Shown here: in pieces, positions 1 through 9,110 of the stretch
How the letters are laid out: every line of letters begins with the position of its first letter
How positions within the stretch are numbered: position 1 is the first letter of the stretch
Source: an archaeon
GTDB lineage: Archaea; EX4484-52; WAPT01
Assembly (NCBI GenBank): GCA_029258795.1
Contig: JAPDKB010000004.1
Span: 1-64,000 of the forward strand
Length of the DNA stretch: 64,000 nt
Direction: 5' to 3'
Notes under the pieces: generated by a model
What the model was told of the DNA's origin: nothing
Seen by the model: only the letters and a program-made list of their open reading frames with translations
Databases searched by the model: none
Translations under genes and position numbers: made by a program

Positions 1-155
1 TGTACCTCCTCATTCAATGATAAAAATATCATTTCAACTTCTTTTTTAGACAATTCCTTATCAATTTTCAAAAACCCCATTAAGGTATTCCTCGCAACAA
101 CTGATGGTCCGAGATAAGGTGTGGTTATATTTGGGGCTATCACTAAAACTTTCAT
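1..155 (-). CDS. Glycosyltransferase-like protein, N-terminal fragment
   Basis: The first 51 residues of a protein that runs off the window edge. It opens with MKVLVIAPNITTPYLGPS, the short beta-strand plus glycine-containing loop seen at the start of GT-B glycosyltransferases and related nucleotide-sugar enzymes. The ATG overlaps the TGA of the upstream glycosyltransferase gene (ATGA), so the two are translationally coupled in one operon. The family assignment rests on this short stretch and on the glycan-operon context, so it is an inference. The base composition is A+T rich like the next two genes. Confidence 0.6.
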   Translation of the reverse strand, partial: MKVLVIAPNITTPYLGPSVVARNTLMGFLKIDKELSKKEVEMIFLSLNEEV

Positions 156-1315
156 TCAATCACCATGTTATAGACTTTTAAGATTTTTTTTGTGATGTTT
201 TCCCAAGTAAACTGTTTTGCATATTCTCTTATCTTTTCTCTGTCCCATTTTTTATCTAGTGCTCTTAAGATTTTCTCTGCTAGCTCTTTAGGATTTGCAG
301 GCTCACATAAAAACCCATAATCTTCTAAAGTTATCACCTCTGGGATCCCACCAACAGCAGTCCCTATAAATGGTAATCCAACTCCTAAGGCTTCGAACAT
401 GACTGTTGGATTTCCTTCACTCAAACTGGGCAACACAAATAAATCTGCTGCGTTCATCCAGTAGGCTACTTCATCATCTGGTACAAATCCAAGCAGTTTA
501 ACATGATTTTCTAACTTAAGTATTTTGATCTGCGTTTCTAATTTCCTTTTTAGTGGTCCGCTACCTCCGATAAAACAAACAACATCGTCTTGCTCTTTAA
601 TAACCAAAGACATAGCATCTATAAGATACTTATGCCCTTTGTAAGGGAATAACCCCGCAAGATTGAAAAGAATCTTGGAGTTGATCGGTAAGTCAAGATA
701 TTTTCTTGATGTCGATCTAGGAATGATTCGTATTCTATCTGGATTATACCCATTGAGAATATGGACAAACTTCACCGAAGGTACGATCTTCTTGAACCAA
801 GGAATATCTTTTTTATTGACTCTTATTATTGTATCTGCTCTTTTCCAAGTATTTATTATTAAAGGATCTCTATTCAGTAATCTAGGGTATAAACTAATGT
901 GTGTATGTTCTGTGATTACTACCGGGGTTTTAAATTTCTTTTTCAACTCAACAGCAACCACTCCACTCGGCCAAGTATAGTGTGCGTGAATTAAATCGAA
1001 TTTTAAATCATTATTTCGGATGAATTTTCGTAATGCTCTGTATTCGAACAATATCCGTTGTTTATTGAATTTTAAGTGAGATAATGGAAACATTGGATTA
1101 AAATATCTGAGAAACCATATATGTGTATTTGGAAGTAAATCGTAATTTCTGTATTTTATTTTTCTCTTAATTTCAATTCCTATTGGAATTGGAACGACAA
1201 CATTGATCTCATCCACAAATTTGGCGAGAGCCCTGACTTGTTCCTTGACGAATATGTTGGTGATATGAGAATTATTTTCGTTAGGAAAATCATTAACAAG
1301 CACCAAGATTCTCAT
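152..1315 (-). CDS. Glycosyltransferase family 4 (GT-B, group 1)
   Basis: A 387-residue retaining glycosyltransferase that would move a sugar from a nucleotide donor to a surface-glycan acceptor on the cytoplasmic face of the membrane. The N-terminal half opens with MRILVLVNDFPNENNSH and has LIHAHYTWPSG near residue 108. The C-terminal half has GLFPYKGHKYL near 221, GGSGPLKRKL near 250, and the donor-binding EX7E pair E300/E308 in SEGNPTVMFEALG. Length is normal for the family. The gene overlaps the asparagine-synthase-like gene upstream by 23 bases and the next glycosyltransferase downstream by four. Donor and acceptor cannot be read from the sequence. The low G+C suggests recent acquisition. 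Confidence 0.9.
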   Translation of the reverse strand: MRILVLVNDFPNENNSHITNIFVKEQVRALAKFVDEINVVVPIPIGIEIKRKIKYRNYDLLPNTHIWFLRYFNPMFPLSHLKFNKQRILFEYRALRKFIRNNDLKFDLIHAHYTWPSGVVAVELKKKFKTPVVITEHTHISLYPRLLNRDPLIINTWKRADTIIRVNKKDIPWFKKIVPSVKFVHILNGYNPDRIRIIPRSTSRKYLDLPINSKILFNLAGLFPYKGHKYLIDAMSLVIKEQDDVVCFIGGSGPLKRKLETQIKILKLENHVKLLGFVPDDEVAYWMNAADLFVLPSLSEGNPTVMFEALGVGLPFIGTAVGGIPEVITLEDYGFLCEPANPKELAEKILRALDKKWDREKIREYAKQFTWENITKKILKVYNMVIE

Positions 1316-2954
1316 TTATATATTCACCTCCATAAGGTTTAGCAATTTCGAATCCCGCCATTTTTAAACACCAATATCCGATGATTTTATTAAATTCTGA
1401 AGGACGGTATCTTGTTTTGAGACTAGAAGCTATTGGGCCAGCAACCGCGCGCATGTTGACTTCTTCCTTGCGAACAATATTTTTTAAGGGTCTTTTGAGA
1501 AAAGATGGAAAGTATGTCTCAGCAAAATAACGAAGATATTTGAATGATCGCCATGAATGAAATACATTATAATAAAATTTTGTGCCAAACCCCCTAACCC
1601 ATTCTTTATGAGACAGAGAAATATTAAATTTATTAAAAATATTATTCCGAATCACATCATTGTACAGAATTTGATTATATTTATATTTTATGGGTAATTT
1701 TCTAAAAAATTCTACAATTTCAATATCCCATAATGGAATAATGTGCCTGTATCCAAAAAATTCGTAAGTTCTGTTGGAATTTACTATGTATTTTGCCTGT
1801 CTTTCTTTCATATTCCAGTTATCATCGATGGAGTATGGAAATGTTTCATTAGGATAGTTTTCTATGTATTCGCGAAGTTTTTGTATAATTTTTTTATTTA
1901 ATTTTATAGAGTCGTTTAAAATATAATGTTTTGCTAAGATTCTCGATACAACATTCTCTTTCCTTTTCGGTAATGGTAATTTTCTTAAATGACTCCCTGC
2001 AAGAAAGTCACCCGAATGTCCGGGAGCTATGATCGAGTTTTTAGGTAGTAATTTGTTTTCATGAAGATATTTAAAAACAAAGAAATCCTGTAAATGTGTT
2101 GCAGAAACATGGTTAAATGCATATTTGTAAAATTCAAAAAACCAATCGCTATCCGGATAAAAAGGGTCAACCAAAGCATCTGTTTGTTCTATAAAATACC
2201 AGTCATAACCTAACCTTTTTGCGACTTTTCTCGCTACGATCGCCTCACTGCTATTGGGTAATCCATAAGTGTAGCAAATAACATTTTCATATCCGTTTTT
2301 TTTGAGGAGTGCAGCAATGAGTCTCGAATCGTACCCTCCACTTAATGGTATAACTATTGTATTTTCTTTCGCAAAATAAAGGACTCTATCAATAATATGA
2401 TCAAATATTTTCAAAAGGTCGTCTTTGAGCTTATTATAATTTTTTGAATAGATTTCTTTTTTTGTTACAGTATAGTCATAATAAAATTCTTTTTTTATCT
2501 CACCTTTTTCCTTATCTATTGTCAAAATCTCACCCGCTTGGACCTGATATACTCCTTGCAAAATAGTTTCACTACCGGACGTATAACCGCATTTTAAAAA
2601 CTCTGCACATGAGAACGGATTTAATTTTGGTTTTAGACGGTTTTTAATATAGAAAGTATTGTCCGATATGATAATTTTATTATCATTAATAGTGTAAAAT
2701 AAGGGAAATGTTCGCGTAATATCTGTGATCAAATATAAAAAATTATCTCTTTCTAATATAGCTGCAAAAATTCCATGTAATTTTTTTAAAATTTCTTTTA
2801 ATTCATCAAATTCTTGTATTTTATCTAAAAAAATTGGGAGATATTTTTCATTATAAGTTTTTTCATTCTCTATTACATACCCTTTAGCATAATTTCCACG
2901 ATACTTATACCAAGGATATCCATAATTAAAATCCAATTTTATCTCAATTTCCAT
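1293..2954 (-). CDS. Asparagine synthase-like amidotransferase lacking the N-terminal Cys
   Basis: A 553-residue protein with the asparagine synthetase B architecture: a class II glutaminase-like N-terminal half (about 1-190) and an ATP-pyrophosphatase half with the PP-loop SGGYDSR at about residues 205-211. The catalytic Cys2 of class II glutamine amidotransferases is absent: the chosen start reads MEIEIKLDF. The glutaminase is therefore probably dead, and the enzyme either uses free ammonia or does different adenylation chemistry. Such proteins recur in surface-glycan clusters, where some amidate sugar acids; that role here is inference. I start at 2954 because GGTG lies a few bases upstream; an ATG at 2987 would add 11 residues. 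Strongly A+T-rich. Confidence 0.8.
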   Translation of the reverse strand: MEIEIKLDFNYGYPWYKYRGNYAKGYVIENEKTYNEKYLPIFLDKIQEFDELKEILKKLHGIFAAILERDNFLYLITDITRTFPLFYTINDNKIIISDNTFYIKNRLKPKLNPFSCAEFLKCGYTSGSETILQGVYQVQAGEILTIDKEKGEIKKEFYYDYTVTKKEIYSKNYNKLKDDLLKIFDHIIDRVLYFAKENTIVIPLSGGYDSRLIAALLKKNGYENVICYTYGLPNSSEAIVARKVAKRLGYDWYFIEQTDALVDPFYPDSDWFFEFYKYAFNHVSATHLQDFFVFKYLHENKLLPKNSIIAPGHSGDFLAGSHLRKLPLPKRKENVVSRILAKHYILNDSIKLNKKIIQKLREYIENYPNETFPYSIDDNWNMKERQAKYIVNSNRTYEFFGYRHIIPLWDIEIVEFFRKLPIKYKYNQILYNDVIRNNIFNKFNISLSHKEWVRGFGTKFYYNVFHSWRSFKYLRYFAETYFPSFLKRPLKNIVRKEEVNMRAVAGPIASSLKTRYRPSEFNKIIGYWCLKMAGFEIAKPYGGEYINENLGAC

Positions 2955-2994
2955 AATACCGCACCATATTAAACGTAAAAATTTCATATTTGAA

Positions 2995-4128
2995 TCATTT
3001 TTTAAAATTTTTGATCATGTCAAATTTTTTGAAACGATGTTTTTCTAAATCTTCATTCAATAATACGTCAATTATTCTGTCACTTGCACGCCCATCTCCG
3101 AATGGACATTCCTTTGCAATTTCTGGTGGATCAGCAACATGCTTGAGGATCAAATCTTCCTCCAAGCCCGCAAGCACGCACCCCTTCCCTAGCGCTTCAG
3201 GTCTTTCAGTGTTGTAACGGAGCACGATAACAGGAACTTTGAGCACGGTAGCTTCTTCCTGCAATCCTCCAGAATCTGTCATCACAAGCTTCGCATTTTT
3301 CATCAGAACTAAAAAATCCAAGTAACCTAAAGGTGGAATGATGTGTAAATTTTCTATTTTTCTAATTTTTTCAAATAAACCGTGAACTTTTAACAGGTTT
3401 TCTGTTCTAGGATGAATGGGAAAAACCACATTTTCATTTAGCTCTGAACAAATTTTTTTCAAAATACGAGTTATTTTTGAAAGCGCGTCCTTATTTGTGT
3501 TTTCATTTCTATGAAGTGTTAAAAGAATGTAGTTGTTGGGCTCTACATCTAGTTGTTCTAATACGGAAGATTTTTTCATTGCTATGGGTAAGTGTTCTTT
3601 CACCGCATCCACTACAGTATTGCCAGTAACATATATTCGGAAAGACTCGATATTTTCTTTGAGAAGATTATCTTTGGATACGTTGGTGGGCGCGAATAAA
3701 ATGTTGGAAATGTGGTCCGTCAACCTTCGATTTATTTCTTCAGGCATGGTCATGTCATAACTTCTAAGACCTGCCTCTACATGTCCGAACAAATAGCCAT
3801 TCTTCACTGCAGCAAGGGCTGTGGCAAGCACAGAATTTGTATCCCCTTGCGCAAGAACTATATCGGGAGATTCTTTATCCAAAACCTTTTCGATTAAAAG
3901 CATGCCCACTCCAATCTGAATTCCAGGACTTCCGGACCCAACACTTAAATTGTAATCGGGCATGGGTAGATTCAAATCATTCAGAATTTTTTCGAAAAGC
4001 AGGAAATCGTAATGCTGTCCTGTAGTGACAAAAACGTGTTCTACATTGTTTAGCTTAATCGCTTTTCTTATTATCGGAGCCATCTTTATTATTTCCGGGC
4101 GTGTGGAAACAACACTAAGTATCTTCAC
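2995..4128 (-). CDS. wecB: UDP-N-acetylglucosamine 2-epimerase (non-hydrolysing)
   Basis: A 377-residue enzyme that interconverts UDP-GlcNAc and UDP-ManNAc, the first step towards UDP-ManNAcA. It has the GT-B-like fold of the family with GQHYDFLLFEKIL near residue 37, QGDTNSVLA near 95, HVEAGLRSYDMTMPEEINR near 117, a C-terminal TDSGGLQEEA, and RYNTERPEA. Length matches bacterial and methanogen WecB. The start is a GTG whose G-T-G-A overlaps the TGA of the UDP-ManNAc dehydrogenase gene, which takes its product, so the pair is coupled both in translation and in metabolism. It lies about 40 bases before the asparagine-synthase-like gene. Confidence 0.95.
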   Translation of the reverse strand: MKILSVVSTRPEIIKMAPIIRKAIKLNNVEHVFVTTGQHYDFLLFEKILNDLNLPMPDYNLSVGSGSPGIQIGVGMLLIEKVLDKESPDIVLAQGDTNSVLATALAAVKNGYLFGHVEAGLRSYDMTMPEEINRRLTDHISNILFAPTNVSKDNLLKENIESFRIYVTGNTVVDAVKEHLPIAMKKSSVLEQLDVEPNNYILLTLHRNENTNKDALSKITRILKKICSELNENVVFPIHPRTENLLKVHGLFEKIRKIENLHIIPPLGYLDFLVLMKNAKLVMTDSGGLQEEATVLKVPVIVLRYNTERPEALGKGCVLAGLEEDLILKHVADPPEIAKECPFGDGRASDRIIDVLLNEDLEKHRFKKFDMIKNFKK

Positions 4129-5351
4129 ATTACATCCCCCCTCCCAATACCATAAAACTTAAACCCTTCTGGAGGTGTGGAGAAAAATCCTCTTCCATCA
4201 AAAAGCAGTTTAGGCTCTTCCATCATTTCGCTTATTCTATCCCATTCAATATCCTTAAAAGCGGAATGAGCCGTAGCAATCACTATAGCTTGTGAACCCT
4301 TAACAGAAGATTCTATATCGACATCATGAAACACAATTGGATCGTAAATCCTAACTTCCATTCCGTTTTTTTCTGCAAGTTCTTTTACTTTTAAGCTGGG
4401 GCTCTCCCTCACATCGTCCACATCAGGTTTGTAAGCCACGCCAAATATTGTTACCTTTTTCACGTCATGTGCAAGCAGCGTTTCGATAGCTTTAAGCGGC
4501 ATGGAATCGTTAATTTCTCTAGCAGTCGGAATAAGTTTTACGCTGTTATCAACCTCTACAAGGAACCAGGGGTCCACAGGAATACAATGCCCTCCCACCC
4601 CAATACCTGGCTGATGGATGTTCACGCGAGGATGTTTATTAGCAAGATTTATCGCTTCATACACGTTGATTCCTAATTTTTCTGCGAGATGTGCTAGTTC
4701 ATTAGCCAGAGCTATGTTAACATCACGATAAGTATTTTCTATTACTTTAACAAACTCTGCAGTAGTTACATCAGTAATGTAAAAGTCACCTTTGACAAAA
4801 GAGTATAAATGCTTGATAACGCCCTCCATACTTCTATCCATCACGCCTACAATTCGAGGATTGTGTATCATCTCATACAGCGCATTTCCCGGTATTGCGC
4901 GCTCTGGCACATAAGCAAGCTGAATATCCTCACCAACAGAAAGCCCTGAAATTTTTTCAAGAAGAGGTTTGATCAAGTTTAAAGTTGTTCCCGGCGTTAC
5001 AGTGGATTCCACGATTATTAATTGTCCTGACTTAGCAATCTTCCCTATTGATTCGAAAGCTGAAAGAAGGTAAGATGCGTCCATTTTCCTATTTTTTACG
5101 GGTGTTGGCACGCAAACCACAATTGCATCACACCCGGATAATTCAGAATATTCTGTAGTTGCCCTTAATTTTTTTCCAACTCTCTCGAGCAGTTCCTGGA
5201 CGCCTTTTTCCTTTATTGGAGTTTTACCTTGATTTATCATTTCTATTTTTTCCTTTACCAAATCCACGCCCACAACGTCATGACCTGCGTCTGCCATCAG
5301 AAGTGCGGTGGGTAGTCCAACATAACCCAATCCTACAACACCAACCCTCAT
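4125..5351 (-). CDS. wecC: UDP-N-acetyl-D-mannosamine dehydrogenase
   Basis: A 408-residue member of the UDP-glucose/GDP-mannose dehydrogenase family that would oxidise UDP-ManNAc to UDP-ManNAcA with two NAD+. It has the NAD-binding GLGYVGLPTALLMADAGHD at residues 7-25, the catalytic region VKVIENTYRDVNIALANE from 201, and the active-site cysteine C256 in GIGVGGHCIPVDP. A C-terminal UDP-binding domain contains TIFGVAYKPDVDDVRESPS. ManNAc rather than glucose as substrate is inferred from the adjacent wecB gene and from similarity to WecC; archaeal relatives of this size usually act on UDP-ManNAc. The stop overlaps the wecB start. Confidence 0.93.
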   Translation of the reverse strand: MRVGVVGLGYVGLPTALLMADAGHDVVGVDLVKEKIEMINQGKTPIKEKGVQELLERVGKKLRATTEYSELSGCDAIVVCVPTPVKNRKMDASYLLSAFESIGKIAKSGQLIIVESTVTPGTTLNLIKPLLEKISGLSVGEDIQLAYVPERAIPGNALYEMIHNPRIVGVMDRSMEGVIKHLYSFVKGDFYITDVTTAEFVKVIENTYRDVNIALANELAHLAEKLGINVYEAINLANKHPRVNIHQPGIGVGGHCIPVDPWFLVEVDNSVKLIPTAREINDSMPLKAIETLLAHDVKKVTIFGVAYKPDVDDVRESPSLKVKELAEKNGMEVRIYDPIVFHDVDIESSVKGSQAIVIATAHSAFKDIEWDRISEMMEEPKLLFDGRGFFSTPPEGFKFYGIGRGDVM

Positions 5352-5357
5352 TTAAAA

Positions 5358-6350
5358 TCACCACACTTCAGAAAGTATTTTCTCTAATAGATTTTTAGGA
5401 TTTTCCATCAGTTCTCTGTGAACTTTTTTATGTGTGTTTTTTCTCACTCTTTCAATACGTTCCTTCACTTTTTCTTCATCGAGCTCATGAAACAAAATTC
5501 CTTTCCTTATTAAATATTTATCTACTGCCAAAAGTTCTTTACCGGGATACATGCTTATGGCCAGCGTGCCTAAAAGAGCGGCTTCCCTTGTCATTGTTCC
5601 TCCACCACTGACAACCGCATCACAATAATACTCCCATACAGGCCCATCTATAGGTAGTGGTGGTATGCGTACCGAGATTCCTTCACTTTTTAGAAGGAAC
5701 TCGCTTTTTTTCCTTGGTATCAGCAGGATATTAAATTGTGGATCAGTTCCCACTTCTTCAATGAATTTCAAGACAGGATCGGATTTTACATTTCTAAGAT
5801 AGTTAGCGCTTAAAGGTGTGGTTCTAACCAAGACATTTTTCTTTGAAGGGTCAAGAAGATCTGGTTTGGTGTACTTTTGTGGAAAGAAATTATAGAGATA
5901 GAGCCCCTCTTCCACACCTTTGTAGTGTATGGCGTTATGGGCGCTCAAGCCCATACACTCGGGGGTTACAATTAAGGTAGCGAGCTTCATGATCTTGTCA
6001 TTCAACATAGATTTTTCATTATCACTAAAGAATACGGATGGTATTCTGCACAACTTTGCCGATAATAATGAAGATGGATTTTTCGTGAAACAAAGATCTG
6101 GTTTCTCTCTCCTTAAGAAATTAAGAAGAGAAATTGTCCTAACTCCTGTTGCAAGAAATTTGAAAAATAATCCATCCTTATGTGACCCTATATGCACATA
6201 TTCTAGTTTTTCTTTCTTTAACAATTCTTCAGTTTGTGCGATATTTCTGCATGTTATTATAATTTTTGCATTTTCTCTCATAAAAAGGTTAATAAAGGGT
6301 TTAAATGTCATCACGTGTGGTGTATTGGTTATATCGAACCATACTTTCAT
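5358..6350 (-). CDS. DUF354 family protein (GT-B-like)
   Basis: A 330-residue protein beginning MKVWFDITNTPHVMTFKPF, the hallmark N-terminus of DUF354, an archaeal and bacterial family resembling WecB-type GT-B enzymes. A C-terminal AVVSGGGTMTREAALLGT matches the nucleotide-sugar binding loop of that fold. No reaction has been firmly assigned to the family as far as I know. Its place between UDP-ManNAc dehydrogenase and the DegT aminotransferase suggests a role in making or transferring a surface sugar. I start at the ATG of an ATGA overlap with the aminotransferase stop; a second in-frame ATG two codons earlier is possible. Confidence 0.85.
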   Translation of the reverse strand: MKVWFDITNTPHVMTFKPFINLFMRENAKIIITCRNIAQTEELLKKEKLEYVHIGSHKDGLFFKFLATGVRTISLLNFLRREKPDLCFTKNPSSLLSAKLCRIPSVFFSDNEKSMLNDKIMKLATLIVTPECMGLSAHNAIHYKGVEEGLYLYNFFPQKYTKPDLLDPSKKNVLVRTTPLSANYLRNVKSDPVLKFIEEVGTDPQFNILLIPRKKSEFLLKSEGISVRIPPLPIDGPVWEYYCDAVVSGGGTMTREAALLGTLAISMYPGKELLAVDKYLIRKGILFHELDEEKVKERIERVRKNTHKKVHRELMENPKNLLEKILSEVW

Positions 6351-7420
6351 GCACATCGCCTTACCACATCAGCAACTTTTTCCAGCTCCTCCTCGCTCAG
6401 AGCTGGATGGACTGGGATGGAGATGACCTCATTAACGATTTTTTCCGTCACAGGCAATCTGGCTGTGAAGCCCAGCTTTTGCATCACCGGCTGCTGATGT
6501 ATTCCTGCTGGATAATAGATTCCGTAGCCCACCCCTTCCTTCCTGAAAGCTTCTATGAGCTTTTCCCTTTCCTTTACCCGGATGGTGTACTGATGATAAA
6601 CGTGCTTCACCTCCGGAATAACATAAGGAATCTCGACATTATCGATGGAGGAAAGCATCTCATCATAATATCTGGCGTTCTTCCTTCTTTTTTCGTTGAA
6701 CTTATCCAGCTTTTTTAACTGCTCTATTCCTATGGCTGCCTGTATGTTCGTCATTCGGTAATTCCAGCCGAGCTCCACATGCAAATACCTCTCTTTCTGG
6801 CCGTGATTCCTCAACATTCTTATCTTTTCAGCAATCTCATCATCATTTGTGGTTATCATTCCCCCCTCTCCGGTGGTCATGTTCTTGGTGGGGTAAAAGC
6901 TAAAACATGCAACATGCCCGATACTTCCCACCTTTCTACCTTTATATTCCGCTCCGTGAGCCTGACACGCATCCTCCACCACGAAAAGGTCATGCTCTTC
7001 AGCAAGTTCCATTATGGCGTCCATTTCACACGGCTGTCCGAAAAGATGCACGGGCATTACAGCCACAGCGTCCTTTGTTATCTTTTTTCTGGCATCTTCC
7101 ACATCCATGTTGAAAGTTCTTTCATCAATGTCAACAAAAACTGGCTTACCTCCGGCAGCTATGATGGATGTCGCGGAAGCTATGAAGGTGAATGAAGGAA
7201 CAAGCACCTCCTTACCTTCAACACCCAGAGCTTTAAGCGCAAGAATCAATGCCTGCGTGCCGTTTGTGGTGGATAGAGCGTGCTTAACCCCTATGTATGA
7301 CGCGAAAGCTTTCTCAAACTTTTCAACATATTCTCCCATGGCCAGCATGCCAGATTCAAGCACTTCAAGCACGGCCCTTTTCTCCTCCTCACCCACCACC
7401 GGCTTGGCTATCGGGATCAT
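6347..7420 (-). CDS. DegT/DnrJ/EryC1/StrS sugar aminotransferase
   Basis: A 357-residue PLP-dependent nucleotide-sugar aminotransferase. The PLP lysine is in FSFYPTKNMTTGEGG (about K179). Other family motifs are STTNGTQALILALKALG near 50, VPSFTFIASATSI near 75, VEDACQAHGAEYKG near 148, and RMTNIQAAIGIEQL. Together with the Gfo/Idh oxidoreductase three genes upstream it resembles the WlbA/WlbC pair that oxidises and then transaminates a UDP-sugar at C3; no acetyltransferase partner is visible here, so the end product is uncertain. The ATG at 7420 follows GGTGGTG at normal spacing; a GTG two codons upstream would overlap the HAD gene. Confidence 0.92.
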   Translation of the reverse strand: MIPIAKPVVGEEEKRAVLEVLESGMLAMGEYVEKFEKAFASYIGVKHALSTTNGTQALILALKALGVEGKEVLVPSFTFIASATSIIAAGGKPVFVDIDERTFNMDVEDARKKITKDAVAVMPVHLFGQPCEMDAIMELAEEHDLFVVEDACQAHGAEYKGRKVGSIGHVACFSFYPTKNMTTGEGGMITTNDDEIAEKIRMLRNHGQKERYLHVELGWNYRMTNIQAAIGIEQLKKLDKFNEKRRKNARYYDEMLSSIDNVEIPYVIPEVKHVYHQYTIRVKEREKLIEAFRKEGVGYGIYYPAGIHQQPVMQKLGFTARLPVTEKIVNEVISIPVHPALSEEELEKVADVVRRCA

Positions 7421-7422
7421 GA

Positions 7423-8031
7423 TCACACCACCCGTTTCATTATCTCCTCGATGGCATTGTTTATCGTTTTAACAACAACATCAGCACCGCTTTTCTCAAG
7501 TTCTTCCGCATGGAAGTTCTCACTCTCAATCCCGATCACGAAACAACCAAGTTTCTTCGCCTCACTCACATCTTCTGGATGATCCGTGACCACGATACAG
7601 TCTTTTGGTGGCACACTCATCTTCTCGATAACAAACTTCAAATCCTTATCTTTCTTTCCGGCCTCAAAAAAATCTTCCCTGCCCAGAGCGAGATCAACCA
7701 CCACTCCCCCCAAAAACTTCTCAATAACTTTTCTGCTGTTTCTGCTCCATATGGCTATCTTGAATCCATATTCTTTCAAAATTTTGAATATTTCATCATT
7801 TACTTTCTCCTTAAGTCCTTCAATTTCTTTTTCCGTTAAAATATCGTTGACCTGATTCCATAACTCCATATCTTCCTGTCTGATGGCACGCAGGGTCTCA
7901 ATTATTCTCCCGAACTTTATGTGAAATACACCTTGCTTTTCCAGAAATTCGTTAAGCTCCTTTTTGAGTTCTACCCAATCAATCTTCAGTCGTGTTAGCG
8001 TTCCATCAAAATCGAAAACAACAAGCTTCAT
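7423..8031 (-). CDS. HAD-superfamily phosphatase
   Basis: A 202-residue haloacid-dehalogenase-type hydrolase with motif I FDFDGTLT at residues 6-13, a helical cap (about 20-80), motif II IAIWSRNS, a downstream lysine in the GKKDKD region, and motif IV VVTDHPEDVSEAKKLG. This is the layout of small phosphoglycolate- or phosphosugar-phosphatase-like enzymes. Substrate is not evident; the operon suggests a phosphorylated sugar or sugar precursor. The 3' end abuts the aminotransferase gene and the 5' end nearly touches the ATP-grasp gene. A GTG at 8040 would overlap the ATP-grasp stop as GTGA and is a possible alternative start. Confidence 0.85.
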   Translation of the reverse strand: MKLVVFDFDGTLTRLKIDWVELKKELNEFLEKQGVFHIKFGRIIETLRAIRQEDMELWNQVNDILTEKEIEGLKEKVNDEIFKILKEYGFKIAIWSRNSRKVIEKFLGGVVVDLALGREDFFEAGKKDKDLKFVIEKMSVPPKDCIVVTDHPEDVSEAKKLGCFVIGIESENFHAEELEKSGADVVVKTINNAIEEIMKRVV

Positions 8032-8036
8032 GAATA

Positions 8037-9110
8037 TCACACTGTTTTGCTGGTGAACTCTCCCTCCCTGATCAGTTTATGGCCTCCGTCAACAACCCTT
8101 ACCCAGTAATATCCTGCAGGAATTGGATTGTATTTTGGTAAAGGCGGTATTTCCTCTCCAAAAGCAAGCTTCACATGATAGTAGGGCATGTTCACCCCCG
8201 CCTCGCTGAAAAAGTTGCTTGTGGTGAAAAACCTGCCAGCATTTATCTCTGTGACGCACGGTACGCCATCCCTATTCTCCTTGATATCAACACAGAATAT
8301 TCCTGTGGCTTCCTTATCTATGGCCAGAACTGCTTTGGTGGCAACCTCATTCACAAGATCATTATGAACCGTTACAGCCACAGCAGGGGTTGATGTCTGT
8401 CCGCTCGGCGTTATGTGACCGAAGAGATATTCCAGTCTTTGCCTGGCTTGAGAGGTTATCAGCTCTCCATTGTCCCATATGCTTTGCCAAGCGTACTCCT
8501 TACCCGGAAGAAACTCACACAGCATGAAGTCGCTCCAGTCCAAACCTTTCATCTTGATCCAGTAGTCCATCCATGCTATGGCGTGTTCTACCTCCTTAAC
8601 AGGCAGAGCTGCTTTTGAGCCAGCCCCTTTTATAGCTCTGACCCACACCACCTCCTGTTCACATAGCTCCACCAGCTGGCTGAAGGCATCCTCAACATGA
8701 TCTCTGCTTTTGATCCTGATGGATTCCGGTACAGGAACTCCTGCTCTTTTTAAAATTTCTGCAGTTTTCTGCTTGTCCTGACAGATTCTTATTGTTTCTG
8801 TTTTTGGAAGTCTTGTTATCGCGTTTATTCTGTTTCTGTTCTCAGCAATAACCAACACCTCTATATCTGGCTGTGGGTGCACCATCTCAATTTCCTCTTT
8901 TTCTATGATCTCGTTCAGCTTGTCCACATAATCTTCAGCTGTAGCCTTTGGCACGATATAACGAGCATCTACGGGCGAGACCTCTATGTGAAACTTGTTT
9001 ACGTCTGTGCCAACGATGTAAAAACTATCTTCTTTGACCATTCGGAGCGATTTTATGAAGTTTATCGCTGCGGGTCCTCCAGCTCCGGTAACCAATATTC
9101 TTTTTGTCAT
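8037..9110 (-). CDS. ATP-grasp family protein (carboxylate-amine ligase-like)
   Basis: A 357-residue protein with an N-terminal Rossmann-like domain (TKRILVTGAGGPAAINFIKS, then VHPQPDIEVL near 100) and an ATP-grasp fold. Visible are VWVRAIKGAGSKAALPV, FLPGKEYAWQSIWDNGEL, and the Mg-binding region GIFCVDIKENRDGVPCVTEINAG. The domain order is that of carbamoyl-phosphate-synthase-like ATP-grasp ligases found in surface polysaccharide clusters, where they may join an amino acid or carboxylate to a sugar. That role is inference. The start at 9110 forms an ATGA overlap with the oxidoreductase gene and has a GGTG site. Confidence 0.85.
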   Translation of the reverse strand: MTKRILVTGAGGPAAINFIKSLRMVKEDSFYIVGTDVNKFHIEVSPVDARYIVPKATAEDYVDKLNEIIEKEEIEMVHPQPDIEVLVIAENRNRINAITRLPKTETIRICQDKQKTAEILKRAGVPVPESIRIKSRDHVEDAFSQLVELCEQEVVWVRAIKGAGSKAALPVKEVEHAIAWMDYWIKMKGLDWSDFMLCEFLPGKEYAWQSIWDNGELITSQARQRLEYLFGHITPSGQTSTPAVAVTVHNDLVNEVATKAVLAIDKEATGIFCVDIKENRDGVPCVTEINAGRFFTTSNFFSEAGVNMPYYHVKLAFGEEIPPLPKYNPIPAGYYWVRVVDGGHKLIREGEFTSKTV

